A DNA stretch of 12,274 nt from Nitrospira sp. (lineage in GTDB: Bacteria > Nitrospirota > Nitrospiria > Nitrospirales > Nitrospiraceae): the NCBI GenBank assembly GCA_025363325.1, contig JANYEF010000375.1, positions 1 through 12,274 of the forward strand, given 5' to 3'. Both the position numbers and the translations under genes were made by a program. Shown here piece after piece: positions 1 to 6,856 of the stretch. The notes below the pieces were generated by a model that was not told the DNA's origin, did not search any database, and saw nothing but the letters and a program-made list of their open reading frames with translations. Every line of letters starts with the position of its first letter. The first letter of the stretch is position 1.

Positions 1-1
1 G

Positions 2-340
2 GACACTCGTGCTGAGTGTTACCGGCTGCAGGCGAATCGTGAAGAGATGCTCGGCCGTTTGATCCGGTCGGAGCGCATGGCAGACGAGTACATGGCCGCA
101 ATGTATCGCACTCAGAAGCGCAATAACGACCTTAAGGAAGAGATTGCGGATTATCGGTACCGTGCTGACGCGTTGAAGTGTGCTGTGACTCAGAGCGCGG
201 TTCTGTCAAAAGCAGACAGCAAGAATGTAATGCTGTACCGAAATATGGTGCAGAGCATCACAAAAACGGACCCGCTGGTGCCGACGGCGAAGAAGAAGGC
301 AAAGGCAAAGCCTGTTAAGAAGCAGAGGGTTACAAAGTGA
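2..340 (+). CDS. Unknown small helical protein, 5'-truncated by the window edge
   Basis: I do not recognise this protein. The frame is open from base 2. The first ATG inside the window, at 47, has no convincing ribosome binding site, so the gene probably starts upstream and what is visible is 112 residues of it. The middle is charged and likely helical (EEMLGRLIRSERMADEYMAA, then a KRNNDLKEEIADYRYRADAL stretch). It ends in a lysine-rich tail (KKKAKAKPVKKQRVTK) that could bind nucleic acid, which is inference only. Its TGA stop (338-340) overlaps the GTG start of the next gene as GTGA, so the two are probably translated together. If translation does start at 47, the product is 97 aa. Confidence 0.6.
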   Translation, partial: DTRAECYRLQANREEMLGRLIRSERMADEYMAAMYRTQKRNNDLKEEIADYRYRADALKCAVTQSAVLSKADSKNVMLYRNMVQSITKTDPLVPTAKKKAKAKPVKKQRVTK

Positions 341-621
341 GAATGGTGCATGAGGGGACGTTTGGGTGGGCACTCGAGAATCTATGGGTTGCGTTAAGGC
401 TGACTCGGCGCGGCTGGAATGGGACGGGCTTGTACATCTATCTGGTGCCGGAATCTCGATTTGTAGTTAACCGTTCTCCGCTTAACAATTTCTTCCCTGA
501 GGGTACTGAGGTCAGTTACGGGCCGCACATTGACATGCGGACGGCGAATGGTGAATTCGTTCCATGGGTAGCGTCGCAGAGTGACCTGCTAGCCACGGAC
601 TGGGAGATAACCAGTGGGTGA
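337..621 (+). CDS. DUF2829 / Tad2-like anti-Thoeris protein
   Basis: This 94-aa protein resembles the DUF2829 family, which includes Tad2 (Thoeris anti-defence 2), a small phage protein that binds and sequesters the cyclic ADP-ribose-type signal of Thoeris defence. Visible family features are the N-terminal FGWALENLW helix, the RRGWNG turn with LYIYLVP, NRSPL, PEGTEVSYGPHIDMRTANG and the ending PWVASQSDLLATDWEI. The length is normal for the family. The GTG at 337 is preferred because AGAGGG (324-329) lies 7 nt upstream and it overlaps the previous stop; ATG 343 is an alternative. It sits in a cluster of small genes before the terminase, where phages often carry accessory functions. Family membership is recognised from the residue pattern; the anti-defence role and the ligand are inference. 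Confidence 0.8.
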   Translation: MRMVHEGTFGWALENLWVALRLTRRGWNGTGLYIYLVPESRFVVNRSPLNNFFPEGTEVSYGPHIDMRTANGEFVPWVASQSDLLATDWEITSG

Positions 622-892
622 GGTATTGCAGGGCGAGTTTGGCTACAAGCCTGTGCCGATCCCGGGCATGCCAAAGTCGGCGCCCGAGTTGCTGAACCGG
701 CTGGCGGTCTTGGCGCACGACCGCAACAAGGCGGTCAAGGAATTTGACGTAGCGTGTCGTTTTCTAGCTGAATCTGAAAGGACAGTGCTTTTGCGACGCG
801 GGGTAATGGACGCGCTGGACACTAAGATTTTCCAGACTAATCAAGAGCTTATTGATGACATCACGCGCGAGTGCGTAGGGAGAACTGTATGA
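614..892 (+). CDS. Unknown small protein
   Basis: A 92-aa protein I do not recognise. It has a Pro/Gly-rich start (YKPVPIPGMPKSAPELL) followed by a largely helical, charged body with no Cys-cluster, membrane segment or catalytic motif. The GTG start at 614 overlaps the end of the DUF2829 gene by 8 nt and has GGGAG (602-606) 7 nt upstream. Its TGA stop (890-892) overlaps the next gene's ATG as ATGA. The linked starts and stops suggest one co-translated run. Its position two genes before the terminase and its helical character make a packaging accessory role possible, but nothing specific identifies it as a small terminase. Confidence 0.7.
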   Translation: MGEVLQGEFGYKPVPIPGMPKSAPELLNRLAVLAHDRNKAVKEFDVACRFLAESERTVLLRRGVMDALDTKIFQTNQELIDDITRECVGRTV

Positions 893-1188
893 CTGACGAG
901 ACGCCGACAGTAATTGGGCAGGATTTCCCGGAGGGTGCCCTAGTGCAGATCCGAGTGCATCCGCAGAGCACGAGGGCCTTGCGTATCAGGCTGAACGGGG
1001 CTGAGTGGTCTGTTATTGGTCCGGGGCAGGGCGTGATTGGGATTCTGCATGACAATCGTGTGGAGTCGACGGTAGCGACTCTTGAGCCTGTTGATTTCTG
1101 GTATATCACGGCGCCGACCAATCCTGATGGTCTTGAGGGTGGCCCGGTTCCGGCACAGGCGGAAGCGCCAAGGATTGCGCTGGTATGA
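889..1188 (+). CDS. Unknown small beta-rich protein
   Basis: A 99-aa protein of unknown function. ATG 889 is chosen over the upstream in-frame GTG 871 because AGGGAG (877-882) lies 6 nt before it and it forms an ATGA overlap with the previous gene. Alternating hydrophobic stretches (ALVQIRVHP, LRIRLNGAEWSVIG, VDFWYITA) suggest a beta fold of roughly 80 residues. A Pro/Ala-rich tail (GGPVPAQAEAPRIALV) follows. There is no catalytic motif, signal peptide or transmembrane segment. The stop overlaps the next ATG (ATGA at 1185-1188). Confidence 0.7.
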   Translation: MTDETPTVIGQDFPEGALVQIRVHPQSTRALRIRLNGAEWSVIGPGQGVIGILHDNRVESTVATLEPVDFWYITAPTNPDGLEGGPVPAQAEAPRIALV

Positions 1189-1376
1189 ATGCTGATAAAG
1201 ACAACTTGTTCCAACAGGCGCCGGCAGGTTATTGGAACCGGAACACAAAGAACTGGGAAGGGCTGATACCCGTGCCCGAACACGTGCCCGCGCCCTTGTC
1301 CGTGCCAACCTATTGCTATGAATACAAACTAGGTTGGTTCGACGGGTACCATGCCTCCAAAGCGAATACCGTTTGA
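1185..1376 (+). CDS. Unknown 63-residue protein
   Basis: A 63-aa product I do not recognise. It is rich in aromatic residues (Tyr and Trp in GYWNRNTKNW and YCYEYKLGWFDGYH), with a proline-rich centre (VPEHVPAPLSVP). ATG 1185 overlaps the preceding stop, and a modest AAGGA lies about 10 nt upstream (1170-1174). The C-terminal YKLGWFDGYHAS could be the tail of a small helical phage protein. Its stop (1374-1376) overlaps a TTG in another frame that may start the next gene. Real-gene status rests on the unbroken overlapping-gene pattern rather than on homology. Confidence 0.6.
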   Translation: MNADKDNLFQQAPAGYWNRNTKNWEGLIPVPEHVPAPLSVPTYCYEYKLGWFDGYHASKANTV

Positions 1377-1558
1377 CCCAGAAGGCAATTTGCGCTTTCG
1401 AAGTGGAGTGGCTGGTGCATCAATACGATGTCATTTATGCCGCCGACATCAAGGGTGCAGAGGCTATTGCGAAACAGCGTATTCGCAAGGACAAAGACAG
1501 GTTACTAAGAGTCCAATTAAGGCCAACAGAAGAGATTAATGGAACAACACGCATCTGA
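1373..1558 (+). CDS. Small unknown protein before terL; reading frame uncertain
   Basis: Two overlapping frames compete here. The frame ending at 1558 carries the more protein-like sequence, with strand- and helix-like stretches CAFEVEWLVHQYDVIYAAD, KGAEAIAKQRI and LLRVQLRPTEE. It lacks an ATG. TTG 1373 forms a TTGA overlap with the previous stop and would give 61 aa; TTG 1334 would give 74 aa. The competing frame, ATG 1351 to TAA 1539, starts plausibly (MPPKRIPFDPEGNLRF) but then becomes Arg/Cys/Gln-rich and looks out of frame. Joining the two by a +1 shift at TTT-C (1396-1399) gives a continuous natural-looking protein. The gene overlaps the terminase start by 20 nt. Function unknown. Confidence 0.5.
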   Translation: MTQKAICAFEVEWLVHQYDVIYAADIKGAEAIAKQRIRKDKDRLLRVQLRPTEEINGTTRI

Positions 1559-4103
1559 AGTTGTAGAGCAGGCGCTAAGGGCGGTAGAGGGTGGTTTCAC
1601 TCCTGCCCAGATTAAGGCTGCGATCAATAGCATGACGGAGCCTCAATTGGCCCGTATGGCGTGGCGCACGAAATGGTGCAGCACGCGGCATGATCATCAA
1701 ATTCCACCTGAAGGGGTACGGCGTGGTACGTGGCTATTGCTTGGTGGGCGTGGTAGTGGCAAGTCTCGCGTTGGGGCCGAGGAGATTGGATTCGCTGCTG
1801 CTATGGCGGGCCGAGGAGATCGCTCGCTCGTGGCGGCGCCTACCTTCTCCGACGTGTCCAAGGTTTGTTTCGAGGGAGATTCCGGGCTATTGGCCGTCAT
1901 CCCGGGGTGTCTGATCAAGAAATACGTCCGTTCCTTGGGTGAGTTGTACCTGAACAATGGGGCCTACATTGGCGGGGTACCGGCTTCTGAGTCTGGAAGA
2001 TTTAGAGGCCCTCAGTGGCACAGAGCATGGTGTTTGACCGCAAAAACCATGGTCACGGCGGGGAATGGAGTCCTTTTGCCAATCGACAGGATTGATGTCG
2101 GCGACATTGTTGCTACTCCGCGCGGGCCGCGTAAGGTCACTTGGTCTGGCATGACGTCTGCCAGCGAGGTCATCTACCGCGTAACCACTTACGCCGGCAC
2201 TATCATTGATGGTACAATGGAGCATCCAATATGGGTGGAGGGTGCAGGATGGAAGAAGCTAGCGGAATTGAAGCCGGGGGACAAGCTCCTCGTGTCATCG
2301 AAAGGTACGGAAGCCGATGGGTCCGCGTTCCAACAGGGTATTACCAACGATTCGTCGACAACAGATATCTGCATCGCGAAGTCTATGAGCGCGAGGTTGG
2401 GAACATCCCGGCTGGATTCGTCGTACATCACCGCGACGAAGACAAGTCAAACAACGCCGCCGGCAACCTTCTGGCAATTAGTAGGGGAGAGCACAACAGA
2501 ATACATGCAGCCGGTCGTCAACGCTCTGAAAAAGCTGATGTTGCGCATAGGCAATCCATGCGCGAACGATGGGCGTCAACGCCATTCGCTAAACACGAAT
2601 GCGCCGGCTGCGGAGCCGTATTTCAGCGTCGCGGCCCCGGCCGCGCGCGAGCTTTCTGCTCAACCGTCTGCTTGGAGCGTTTCCGCAATTCAAGTGTTTC
2701 CTTCGTGCCAGAACAGCGGCGGTGCGTTTCTTGCGACACGGAGTATGTGGCAAAACGCGGAACCGCTAAATACTGCAACGCAAAATGCAACGAAGCCGCC
2801 AAGCGAAAACGAGGTCCATTCGCGCCTTACGATAAATCCTGCGACTGGTGCGGATCAGTCTTTACTGCGACTAAACCTAGCTCGCTCTATTGCTGCAGAG
2901 ACCATGCCTTGGCAGCAACTGGGGCACGACGTAGTCGCCAGCGTCGAGCAGTTAGCGAAGCCTGAGGCGGTTTATAACCTGACCGTAGATGACTCGCACG
3001 AGTTCTACGCTAACGGGATCTTGACCCATAACTGTGACGAGGTGGCCGCGTGGGCTGACAATGGCTCCAATGACGAGGAGGCGTGGGACCTGATGGCTAT
3101 GTCTGTGCGTCTTGGCAAGGAAACGTTCAAGATTGCGACGACGACGCCAAAGCCTACCCGTTTGATTTACCGGTTCCTTGAGGAACACAAGGCTGATCCC
3201 GGGCGTGTTCATATCAGCAGGGCCACGACTTACGACAATATTGAGAACCTGTCTGACGATTTTAAGGCTGAGATTCTGAAGTATGAGGGCACGCAGCTTG
3301 GCCTGCAGGAGATTTACGCTCAGGTTCTGAACCCTGAAAACACGGGCATTATTAAGCGAGATTGGATTCAGAAGTGGCCTAATGGCAAGCCTATGCCGCC
3401 GTTTGACATGATTGTCAAGTCTGTGGACACGGCTTACAGCGACAAGCACGTTGACAAGAGCAAGCGCACGGACCCCAGTGCATCTAGTGTCTGGGGTGCG
3501 TTCCGTACCGAGGTAATGCGAGGGGACAAGAAGGTCATGGTTCCGGGCATTATGCTGCTAGACGCATGGCAGGACCATCTCAATTTCCCTGATCTTATCA
3601 AGCGGCTGAAGGAGGAGACCAAGCACCGTTACGGTGGTGAGCAATTCAAGCCGCTGGTGCGTATTGAGGGAGCGCCAAAGGCTGGCGACATGGTTGGACG
3701 AAAGGTTGATTACATCGTTATTGAGGAAAAAGCCAGCGGCAAGTCTGTTAGGCAGCAGTTGGCGGCTGAGGGGATTATCACTCGTGGATGGAACCCGGGC
3801 CGGGCAGATAAGCTTTCTCGCCTGCATTTGGTCAGCCCGCTATTCAGCCGAGGTTATGTCTGGGTGCCAGAGTCCAAAGTGCAGGGCAGGTTCAATACGA
3901 ATCTGGAACCTCTGATTCAGCAGGTTTGCGGTTATAGTGGTAGGGACTCGATCATTCACGACGACTTGCTGGACACAACCACGCAGGCGCTTCGTTTTAT
4001 TAATGACCAATGGCTACAGTTCCTGAAGCTTGGAGACGGCAAGCCGCGTCAGCAAGCACAGGTAAGCCGCACGCAAATGCGCGTGAACCCATACGGAATC
4101 TGA
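1539..4103 (+). CDS. terL: Terminase large subunit precursor, intein-containing
   Basis: This is the packaging motor ATPase/nuclease that cuts concatemeric phage DNA and pumps it through the portal. The 854-aa precursor contains a 334-aa intein (residues 165-498); splicing would leave about 520 aa, a usual length for this family. The ATPase domain has Walker A GGRGSGKS at 69-76. Walker B (RAW/CDE) is split by the intein, with C499 followed by D500-E501. The RuvC-like nuclease domain has acidic positions at D630 (VKSVDTAY), E729/E730 (VIEEKASGKS) and D808, D809 and D812 (HDDLLD). The ATG overlaps an upstream stop as TAATG, with a weak AGAAGAG before it. The portal gene follows after tandem TGA-TAA stops. 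No small subunit is recognisable nearby. Splicing is inferred from the motifs and must occur for Walker B to be whole. Confidence 0.95.
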   Translation: MEQHASEVVEQALRAVEGGFTPAQIKAAINSMTEPQLARMAWRTKWCSTRHDHQIPPEGVRRGTWLLLGGRGSGKSRVGAEEIGFAAAMAGRGDRSLVAAPTFSDVSKVCFEGDSGLLAVIPGCLIKKYVRSLGELYLNNGAYIGGVPASESGRFRGPQWHRAWCLTAKTMVTAGNGVLLPIDRIDVGDIVATPRGPRKVTWSGMTSASEVIYRVTTYAGTIIDGTMEHPIWVEGAGWKKLAELKPGDKLLVSSKGTEADGSAFQQGITNDSSTTDICIAKSMSARLGTSRLDSSYITATKTSQTTPPATFWQLVGESTTEYMQPVVNALKKLMLRIGNPCANDGRQRHSLNTNAPAAEPYFSVAAPAARELSAQPSAWSVSAIQVFPSCQNSGGAFLATRSMWQNAEPLNTATQNATKPPSENEVHSRLTINPATGADQSLLRLNLARSIAAETMPWQQLGHDVVASVEQLAKPEAVYNLTVDDSHEFYANGILTHNCDEVAAWADNGSNDEEAWDLMAMSVRLGKETFKIATTTPKPTRLIYRFLEEHKADPGRVHISRATTYDNIENLSDDFKAEILKYEGTQLGLQEIYAQVLNPENTGIIKRDWIQKWPNGKPMPPFDMIVKSVDTAYSDKHVDKSKRTDPSASSVWGAFRTEVMRGDKKVMVPGIMLLDAWQDHLNFPDLIKRLKEETKHRYGGEQFKPLVRIEGAPKAGDMVGRKVDYIVIEEKASGKSVRQQLAAEGIITRGWNPGRADKLSRLHLVSPLFSRGYVWVPESKVQGRFNTNLEPLIQQVCGYSGRDSIIHDDLLDTTTQALRFINDQWLQFLKLGDGKPRQQAQVSRTQMRVNPYGI
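2237..2242 (+). promoter_or_regulatory. Internal ribosome binding site for the nested HNH gene
   Basis: GGAGGG lies 6 nt before ATG 2249, inside the intein block B coding sequence (it encodes part of WVEGAG in the terminase frame). Strength and spacing are near ideal. This decides the start of the nested endonuclease and supports independent internal initiation rather than frameshifting from terL. Confidence 0.7.
2249..2965 (+). CDS. HNH homing endonuclease nested out of frame in the intein
   Basis: A 238-aa protein in a frame different from the surrounding terL/intein frame. The N-terminal part (about residues 15-90) matches the HNH_3 pattern: RYGSRWVRV, YLHREVYE, GFVVHHRDEDKSNN, NLLAISRGEHNRIH, with candidate metal/catalytic residues H60/H61, N68/N69 and H82 or H86. 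The C-terminal half has three zinc-finger-like repeats: C118/C121/C137/C141, C159/C162/C176/C180 and C198/C201/C215/H219. It ends in an Arg-rich tail. ATG 2249 is preferred because GGAGGG (2237-2242) lies 6 nt upstream; ATG 2231 would add 6 residues. A TGA at 2207 closes the frame upstream, so it is not a simple continuation of another gene. It probably cuts intein-free terL to spread the intein. The family is clear; target and activity are inferred. Confidence 0.85.
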   Translation: MEEASGIEAGGQAPRVIERYGSRWVRVPTGYYQRFVDNRYLHREVYEREVGNIPAGFVVHHRDEDKSNNAAGNLLAISRGEHNRIHAAGRQRSEKADVAHRQSMRERWASTPFAKHECAGCGAVFQRRGPGRARAFCSTVCLERFRNSSVSFVPEQRRCVSCDTEYVAKRGTAKYCNAKCNEAAKRKRGPFAPYDKSCDWCGSVFTATKPSSLYCCRDHALAATGARRSRQRRAVSEA

Positions 4104-4106
4104 TAA

Positions 4107-6656
4107 ATGGCATCTAACACGTCCGACCTTGAAGATATGGTTGACGATCCCTCCAAGGAAGACGAATCCGGAGAGGACGTTGCTATCGACGACAAGAAGC
4201 CAGAAATTGACGAAGACGGTTCTGCTGTTGTTAACATTGCAGAGCAGGATGAGGAAGGTACTGCCAAGGAGCAGGCGTTTTATATCAACCTTGCGGAACA
4301 CATCGATGATCGCGAGCTTAATGCGATTGCGATGGACTTGCTGGACAAGATTGAGATTGACAAGGATTCCCGTAAGCAGCGTGACGAGAAGTATGCTGAG
4401 GGCCTGCGTCGGACCGGGCTTGGCGACGACTCCCCCGGTGGCGCCCAGTTTGAGGGTGCGTCTAAGGTGGTGCATCCGCTGCTGACTGAGGTTGCCGTAG
4501 ATTTCAGCGCCCGTGCAATCAAGGAACTGTTCCCGTCTAGTGGCCCGGCCAAGGAATACATTCCGGGTGAAGTTAATCAAGCCAAGCTTGACAAGGCCAA
4601 GCGCAAGACGCGATGGCTTAACTGGCAGACTACCGAGCAGATGCCGGAGTTCCGTGCCGATCTTGAGCAACTGCTGACTCAGCTTCCGCTTGGCGGATCG
4701 CAGTATATCAAGCTGAGGTACGACGAAAACAAGAAGCGGCCGGTTTCTGAATTCGTTCCAATTGACGACGTTTACGTGCCGTTTGCCGCTGCTACGTTCT
4801 ATACGGCAGAGCGCAAGACGCACGTACAGAAGCTGACCGGGCAGGAGTTTGAGTCTCGTATTCGTGGCGGCATGTACCGCGACATCAATGTCACGTCGCC
4901 AATGTCTCCTGACGAGACAAGTTCACAACGTGCCAATCAGAAGATTGAGGGCAAGACTCAGGACAGCCTTAACGTAGATGACGTGCGCGTCGTTTATGAA
5001 ATTCAGTGTCAGTATTCTGTTACCGATAAGAAAAGCGATGAGGATGTCCCGGCTCCGTATATCATCACGATTGATGAGTCTACGCAGTCTGTGCTGTCTA
5101 TCTACCGCAATTGGGATGAAGATGACGAGGGCAAGGAAGCCCTTCAGCATATTGTCGAGTTCTTGTTTGTACCATGGCGCGGTGCTTACGGCATTGGCAT
5201 GACGCACATGATTGGCGGCCTGTCTGCGGCGGCTACTGGTACATTGCGAGCGCTGCTTGATTCGGCGCTGATCAATAACTTCCCGGGCGGCGTCAAGATG
5301 AAGGGTGGTGCAATGGGCGGTCAGAACGTCCGCATCGACCCGACGAATGTCACAGAGATGGACGGCGCAGCCGGCCTGATCGACGACGTCCGCAAGATGT
5401 ACATGAACGTGCCGGTTAACCAGCCGTCTCCGGCGCTGGTGACCCTTCTGTCGTTCCTAGTGGACGCCGGCAAGAGTGTTATCAAGACGACGCTTGATGA
5501 AGATCCTGACGGCAGCCAGAACGTGCCTGTCGGTACGCAGATGTCGAGGGTAGAGCAGGGCATGATGGTGTTCAGCGCCATTCATGCGCGAATGCACACT
5601 AGCATGAAGCGAGTGCTGCAGGTTCTGCATCGTATCAACAAGACATGGCTTAACGACAAGCAGGTCATGCGGGTTACCGGCGAGCAGATGACCACGCGCA
5701 AGGACTTTGCCGGCGCGATGGATGTTGTTCCGGTCAGCGACCCTAACATCTTTAGTGAGATTCAGCGGTTCGCTCAGATCCAGACGATTGCGCAGCGCGC
5801 TCAGATGTCTCCGGGGCTATACGACCAGTACAAGGTTGAGTTAGCCATTCTTGAGCGGATGAAGGTTCCAGATCCAAAGTCGTTCCTTAATCCTAAGCCA
5901 GAGCCTGTGCTCGCCAATGCCGTCAATGAGAACGTATCTATGGCGCTTGAGAGGCCTGTAGTTGCGTTCCCACTGCAGGACCATCTGGCGCACATCAAGG
6001 CGCATATTGATTTCTTTATGAGTCCTCTGTTTGGGCAAAGCAGCCAGATTGGCGCCAAGTTCACCCCGCCGTTTATCAAACACATTACCGAGCACATCCT
6101 GCTCTGGTACGCGGTGACGTGCTACAACACGGCGACCGCAGCCAACAATGGCGAAGATATCAGCGAGTTCATGAACACCAAAGACCCTGAGGTTGAGCAG
6201 GCGTTTGACCGCATGATCGAAGCCGCCAATGCCAAGGTTCTTACCAGCGCCCCGCAGTATATCGGCAACATCCCGCAGGTTATTCAGCAAGCGCAGCAGT
6301 TGATGCAGAAGCTTGCGCCGCAGCCTCCGCAGCCGATGGACCCATCTCAGGCCGCATTGCAGAAGGCGCAGATGGACAACGCTACCAAGCAGCAGCAGAT
6401 GCAGCAGCAGGACAAGCAGTTCCAGTTGAGGCAGCAGGCTGAACAGCAGGCAGCAGTTTCCGCTGCGCAGCAGAAGACACAGCAGGTTGAGGCTCAGACT
6501 CAGGCGGCCATGCAGCGTACCGGTGTTGAAACCAGTACCAAGGTACAGACGACGGAGATGGACAACACGACGGCACAGACTATCGCCGCCGCAGAGATCG
6601 CCGCAGGCAAGCACACCAATGTACGCAATGGTGAGCACCTTGGCGAATCAGTATAA
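4107..6656 (+). CDS. Portal protein
   Basis: An 849-aa protein directly after terL. By position, length and sequence pattern it is the portal, the dodecameric ring at the capsid vertex through which terminase pumps DNA. The first ~55 residues are very acidic (DLEDMVDDPSKEDESGEDV). The body has features seen in large portals, including FEGASKVVHPLLTEVAVDF, WLNWQTTEQMPEFR, LLTQLPLGGSQYIKLRYD and VPIDDVYVPFAA. The C-terminal ~120 residues are a Gln-rich, probably coiled-coil tail (QQQMQQQDKQFQLRQQ), as in the barrel-forming ends of some podovirus-type portals. The start is 3 nt after the terminase stop; CGGA (4094-4097) is a weak ribosome site 9 nt upstream, so translational coupling is likely. 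Confidence 0.88.
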   Translation: MASNTSDLEDMVDDPSKEDESGEDVAIDDKKPEIDEDGSAVVNIAEQDEEGTAKEQAFYINLAEHIDDRELNAIAMDLLDKIEIDKDSRKQRDEKYAEGLRRTGLGDDSPGGAQFEGASKVVHPLLTEVAVDFSARAIKELFPSSGPAKEYIPGEVNQAKLDKAKRKTRWLNWQTTEQMPEFRADLEQLLTQLPLGGSQYIKLRYDENKKRPVSEFVPIDDVYVPFAAATFYTAERKTHVQKLTGQEFESRIRGGMYRDINVTSPMSPDETSSQRANQKIEGKTQDSLNVDDVRVVYEIQCQYSVTDKKSDEDVPAPYIITIDESTQSVLSIYRNWDEDDEGKEALQHIVEFLFVPWRGAYGIGMTHMIGGLSAAATGTLRALLDSALINNFPGGVKMKGGAMGGQNVRIDPTNVTEMDGAAGLIDDVRKMYMNVPVNQPSPALVTLLSFLVDAGKSVIKTTLDEDPDGSQNVPVGTQMSRVEQGMMVFSAIHARMHTSMKRVLQVLHRINKTWLNDKQVMRVTGEQMTTRKDFAGAMDVVPVSDPNIFSEIQRFAQIQTIAQRAQMSPGLYDQYKVELAILERMKVPDPKSFLNPKPEPVLANAVNENVSMALERPVVAFPLQDHLAHIKAHIDFFMSPLFGQSSQIGAKFTPPFIKHITEHILLWYAVTCYNTATAANNGEDISEFMNTKDPEVEQAFDRMIEAANAKVLTSAPQYIGNIPQVIQQAQQLMQKLAPQPPQPMDPSQAALQKAQMDNATKQQQMQQQDKQFQLRQQAEQQAAVSAAQQKTQQVEAQTQAAMQRTGVETSTKVQTTEMDNTTAQTIAAAEIAAGKHTNVRNGEHLGESV

Positions 6657-6685
6657 TTTTATTAATATCAATAGGTTATAGAAAA

Positions 6686-6853
6686 ATGAAGAAAGATACT
6701 AAAGGGTCTGGCATCAAGTCTACCGAGCATTTCAGCGAAACAGGGTCTGGCCCTACGCAGGGCGCGCATCAGCATTTTGTTCGCTCCGGTAAGGCGCCAA
6801 CGGCCCAGAACACGGGAGCTTCGGGTCCGTCAACCACGAAATGCAAATATTAA
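6686..6853 (+). CDS. Unknown 55-residue protein
   Basis: A short gene between the portal and a second small gene. ATG 6686 leads to TAA at 6851-6853. The product is Gly/Ser/Thr/Lys-rich (MKKDTKGSGIKSTEHFSE, then PTQGAHQHFVRSGKAP) with no predicted membrane segment, probably flexible and basic. The leader (6657-6685) is AT-rich with only an AGG about 10 nt upstream. The next ATG follows after 3 nt, and the operon spacing supports a real gene. I do not recognise a family. Confidence 0.55.
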   Translation: MKKDTKGSGIKSTEHFSETGSGPTQGAHQHFVRSGKAPTAQNTGASGPSTTKCKY

Positions 6854-6856
6854 AAT

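Larger units (their letters stand above)
2031..3032 (+). mobile_element. Class 1 intein in the terminase Walker B motif
   Basis: A 334-residue intein lies in frame within terL. Splicing residues are clear: Cys1 (C165 of the precursor, TGT 2031-2033) opens block A (CLTAKTMVTAGNG, then IDVGDIV). Block B has TMEHP with T226 and H229, followed by WKKLAELKPGD. Block F and G read YNLTVDDSHEFYANGILTHN, ending in H497-N498, with Cys+1 at C499. Removal rejoins HRAW to CDEVAAW. Inteins often sit in catalytic motifs of phage enzymes, and terminases are known hosts. In this frame the roughly 230 residues between the splicing blocks are Ser/Thr/Ala/Pro-rich and show no HNH, LAGLIDADG or other endonuclease motif. 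The endonuclease is encoded in another frame of the same DNA, so this is in effect a mini-intein with a dual-coding linker. Confidence 0.93.

Noticed and set aside
614..892. Small terminase subunit
   Set aside because: The position is suggestive, but I see no helix-turn-helix or family signature, so only an unknown protein is called.
2223..2251. Short hairpin (CATCC with GGATG) around the nested HNH ribosome site, as a parallel to the second HNH gene's switch
   Set aside because: It has only 5 bp with a loop of about 19 nt, too weak to claim regulation.
4014..4823. Minus-strand open frame of 269 codons across the terL/portal junction
   Set aside because: It spans two confident + strand genes and their junction, lacks any family pattern, and is explained by codon bias on the opposite strand.
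5841..6638. Long open frame on the minus strand (265 codons) opposite the portal gene's C-terminal half
   Set aside because: Its product is a Leu/Arg-rich repetitive sequence, as expected from the antisense of a Gln-rich coding region. It has no domain and runs against all other genes.
6652..6657. TATAAT at the portal stop codon as a promoter for the downstream small genes
   Set aside because: There is no TGn extension and only a poor -35 match at 6629-6634. The hexamer overlaps the stop codon, so chance is a sufficient explanation.
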